Origin: Prevotellaceae bacterium
GTDB lineage: Bacteria > Bacteroidota > Bacteroidia > Bacteroidales > Bacteroidaceae
NCBI GenBank assembly: GCA_021204715.1
Contig: JAJPYW010000037.1
Span: forward strand, 1-7,171
Length of the DNA stretch: 7,171 bases
Direction of reading: 5' to 3'
Shown here: positions 5,694 through 7,171 of the stretch, piece after piece
Position numbering within the stretch: position 1 is the first letter of the stretch
Layout of the letters: each line of letters opens with the position of its first letter
The notes under the pieces: generated by a model
What the model was told of the DNA's origin: nothing
Databases searched by the model: none
Seen by the model: the letters and a program-made list of their open reading frames with translations, nothing else
Made by a program: the position numbers and the translations under genes

Positions 5694-6776
5694 TCAAGTA
5701 TAATCCTCGCCCATCTTCATGCGGGCGTCGTACACATACTTGCGCATGGCCCCTTCCGCGTCTTTCTTGCAGATGAGCAGCACGTTGTCCGATTCGGCCA
5801 CCAAGTAGCCCTCCAACCCCTCGATGACGGCCAGCTTGTTGGAAGGAAGCACCACGATGTTGTTCCGGCTGTTATAGAGCAACGAGTCGCAGTTCAACGT
5901 CACGTTGCCCTCGGCGTCCTTGCAAGAAAGCTCGTACAAAGCGGCCCACGCCCCCAAGTCGGCCCAGCCGAAATCGCCCAAGGATACATATACGTTGTCG
6001 GCCTTCTCCATAATGCCTATGTCGATGGAGATATTGGGGCAAGCCGGGAAGTTCTCTTCGATGAACTGCTTCTCGGCTGGCGTGCCGTACAGCGCGCTGC
6101 CCACCTCCAATTTGCTGGCCAGCTCGGGCAACAACAACTCGTTGGCGTGGATAATGGTGTTCACGTTCCAGATGAAAAGGCCCGAATTCCAATAAAACTC
6201 GCCGCTCTCCACGAAGAGCTTCGCCAATTCAAGCTCCGGCTTCTCGGTAAACGTCTTCACCTTGTAGAAGTTCTCCTCACACTGCTCGGCAATCTGGATA
6301 TACCCGTAGCCCGTCTCGGGGCGGTTGGGCTTGATGCCAAGCGTGAGCAGCTTGCCCGACTCGGCCACGAACGCCAGCCCCTTCTCAATGGCCGTGAGGA
6401 ACTCCGTCTCTTTCAAGATCAAGTGGTCGGAAGGCGCCACCACGATGTTGGCCTTCGGGTTCAAGGCGCGGATGTGGTAAGAAGCCCACGCGATGCACGG
6501 CGCCGTGTTGCGGCGTTGCGGCTCCAACAATATCTGCTCCGGCTTCAATTCGGGCAACTCTTCGGCCACGATGTCGGCATAATGCACGTTGGTCGCCGCC
6601 AAGATATTCTCCACCGGAATGATTTTCTTGAAGCGGTCGAATGTCTGCTGCAACATGGTACGTCCCGTGCCGAAGAAATCCAAGAACTGCTTGGGCTGTG
6701 TTTTTCTACTGAAAGGCCAGAAACGGCTGCCTATTCCTCCGCACAATATAACACAATAATTATCTGAATGGGGCAT
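5694..6776 (-). CDS. manC: Mannose-1-phosphate guanylyltransferase (GDP-mannose pyrophosphorylase)
   Basis: A 360-residue cytoplasmic enzyme that makes GDP-mannose from mannose 1-phosphate and GTP, feeding GDP-fucose and surface glycan synthesis. Motifs: the nucleotidyltransferase signature CGGIGSRFWPFSRKTQPKQF (12-31), EPQRRNTAPC (85-94) with the conserved Arg-Asn-Thr-Ala-Pro, APSDH (114-118) at the metal/nucleotide site, TEKPE, FYWNSGLFIWN, and SIDIGIMEKADNVYV followed by GWADLGAW. It is the short, single-function type without the C-terminal phosphomannose isomerase domain. The frame runs open to 6890, but MPHSDNYCVILCGG at 6776 is the natural start: the extra N-terminal part is AT-rich, contains repeats, and has no family counterpart. 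There is no Shine-Dalgarno sequence. The best promoter guess is minus-strand TAGATTCG (6801-6808), one mismatch from the -7 consensus, without a -33 match. It ends 7 bp from the converging gene. Confidence 0.96.
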   Translation of the reverse strand: MPHSDNYCVILCGGIGSRFWPFSRKTQPKQFLDFFGTGRTMLQQTFDRFKKIIPVENILAATNVHYADIVAEELPELKPEQILLEPQRRNTAPCIAWASYHIRALNPKANIVVAPSDHLILKETEFLTAIEKGLAFVAESGKLLTLGIKPNRPETGYGYIQIAEQCEENFYKVKTFTEKPELELAKLFVESGEFYWNSGLFIWNVNTIIHANELLLPELASKLEVGSALYGTPAEKQFIEENFPACPNISIDIGIMEKADNVYVSLGDFGWADLGAWAALYELSCKDAEGNVTLNCDSLLYNSRNNIVVLPSNKLAVIEGLEGYLVAESDNVLLICKKDAEGAMRKYVYDARMKMGEDYT

Positions 6777-6836
6777 CCTAACAAACGGGTTAAAGTAAAA
6801 CGAATCTAAATATGCCGCTAATGTACGTATAATTTG

Positions 6837-6893
6837 GAAATAAACACGCACGAGCGGTAAATAAACACCCCATATTTTAGAAATAAACACGCA
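6837..6893 (-). repeat. Three direct repeats at 21-22 bp spacing upstream of manC
   Basis: AAATAAACAC occurs at 6838-6847, 6859-6868 and 6881-6890. The outer two extend to the identical 14-mer GAAATAAACACGCA (6837-6850, 6880-6893); the middle one ends in CCCC instead of CGCA. Spacings of 21 and 22 bp put the copies on the same face of the DNA, two helical turns apart. They lie 61-117 bp upstream of the manC start codon. Binding sites for a regulator of manC would fit, but this is inferred from layout only. Confidence 0.6.
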
Positions 6894-6910
6894 ACCGCCC
6901 CTTTTTTACA

Positions 6911-7059
6911 CCACATTTTCGTTTTTTTATGCGCCGCACACTTCTCCTCACCCCACTCAATCTCTGTTATACTCCACATCATCGATTTTTTATGCGCCGC
7001 GCACTTCTCTTCACCCAACCATTCTCCCGTTTTACGCTTCATTTTCGATTTTTTTTATG
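6911..7059. repeat. Tandem repeat, 63-bp period, about 2.3 copies
   Basis: The blocks at 6911-6953 and 6974-7016 are 43 bp each and identical at 38 positions (CCACAT..TCG, T-tract, ATGCGCCGC, CACTTCTC). A third, truncated copy at about 7037-7059 keeps CATTTTCGA, the T-tract and TATG. The 20-bp linkers between blocks are more diverged. The unit length is a multiple of three, and on the minus strand an open frame (6818-7042) reads through it as a 21-residue repeat containing GEEKCAAHKK twice. T-tracts at 6922-6928, 6986-6991 and 7049-7056 recur about every six helical turns, and the last lies 9 bp upstream of the tRNA -33 box. Confidence 0.7.
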
Positions 7060-7065
7060 AAATCA

Positions 7066-7095
7066 TTGCGTGTACAGAAAAAAGCTGTATCTTTG
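7066..7095 (+). promoter_or_regulatory. tRNA-Leu promoter (-33 TTG, 19 bp, -7 TATCTTTG)
   Basis: TTG at 7066-7068 and TATCTTTG at 7088-7095 are 19 bp apart, a full consensus match 21 bp before the tRNA. A T8 tract just upstream (7049-7056) could act as an UP-like element. The -7 box is mirrored by CAAAGATA at 7108-7115, forming an 8-bp inverted repeat with a 12-bp centre. Confidence 0.8.
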
Positions 7096-7116
7096 CGCCA
7101 CTTTCTACAAAGATAA

Positions 7117-7171
7117 GCCCAGATGGCGGAATCGGTAGACGCGCTGGTCTCAAACACCAGTGGATTCACTT
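7117..7171 (+). tRNA. tRNA-Leu (anticodon CAA), 3' end cut by window edge
   Basis: The sequence begins GCCCAGATGGCGGAATCGG, the usual 5' half of bacterial leucine tRNAs: a 7-nt acceptor strand (7117-7123), U8, a D arm with AATCGGTAGAC, then anticodon stem CTGGT (7144-7148), loop CTCAAAC (7149-7155) and ACCAG (7156-7160). The anticodon CAA (7151-7153) reads UUG. The last bases, TGGATTCACTT, begin the long variable arm of a class II tRNA. The T arm and 3' acceptor strand lie beyond the window, so pairing of the acceptor stem cannot be checked. Confidence 0.95.

Noticed and set aside
6777..6890. N-terminal extension of manC
   Set aside because: The enzyme family starts a few residues before CGGxGxR; the extension translates AT-rich repeat DNA.
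7117..7171. Possible integration site of a mobile element at the tRNA
   Set aside because: Integration normally uses the tRNA 3' end, which is outside the window, and no integrase or duplicated tRNA fragment is visible.

Overview
The window looks like a chromosomal core region of a Bacteroidales-type member of the Bacteroidota. Three lines of evidence support this. The proteins resemble Bacteroides-group homologues. Four promoters pair a TTG -33 box with a TAnnTTTG -7 box 19 to 21 bp apart, and a fifth has a perfect -7 only; this is the sigma factor signature of the phylum. Most genes lack a Shine-Dalgarno sequence and start after A/T-rich leaders. Coding regions use GC-rich third positions, while intergenic stretches are markedly AT-rich. 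I cannot name a genus.

Layout from left to right. The 3' two thirds or less of a ROK-family sugar kinase (plus strand, start outside the window) converges on a 67-residue winged-helix-like protein (minus). The two share a 12-bp stem terminator that swallows the stop codon of the small gene. A 360-bp non-coding stretch follows (798-1158). It holds a palindrome over the small gene's ribosome binding site, then a dense mosaic of interspersed repeats and hairpins reaching to 3 bp past the stop codon of typA. The ribosome-associated GTPase gene typA/bipA (minus) and rpsO (ribosomal protein S15, plus) are divergent. A strong, possibly bidirectional terminator separates rpsO from a MATE-family multidrug transporter (minus). 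That transporter is divergent from a cytidylate-kinase-like P-loop protein (plus), with back-to-back consensus promoters in the 170-bp gap. The kinase-like gene converges with manC, mannose-1-phosphate guanylyltransferase (minus), with only 7 bp between stop codons. Upstream of manC are 340 bp without a confident gene, carrying three 10-14 bp direct repeats at 21-22 bp spacing, a 63-bp-period tandem repeat, and a strong promoter for a tRNA-Leu(CAA) cut by the window end.

The genes are mostly single transcription units rather than one pathway: translation (typA, rpsO, tRNA-Leu), sugar phosphorylation and GDP-mannose supply (ROK kinase, manC), and efflux (MATE). I see no phage, CRISPR, transposase or secretion genes, and no convincing new multi-gene system. 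The most interesting items are regulatory or repetitive: the palindrome over the small wHTH gene's ribosome binding site, the folded repeat cluster downstream of typA, and the two repeat arrays between manC and the tRNA.
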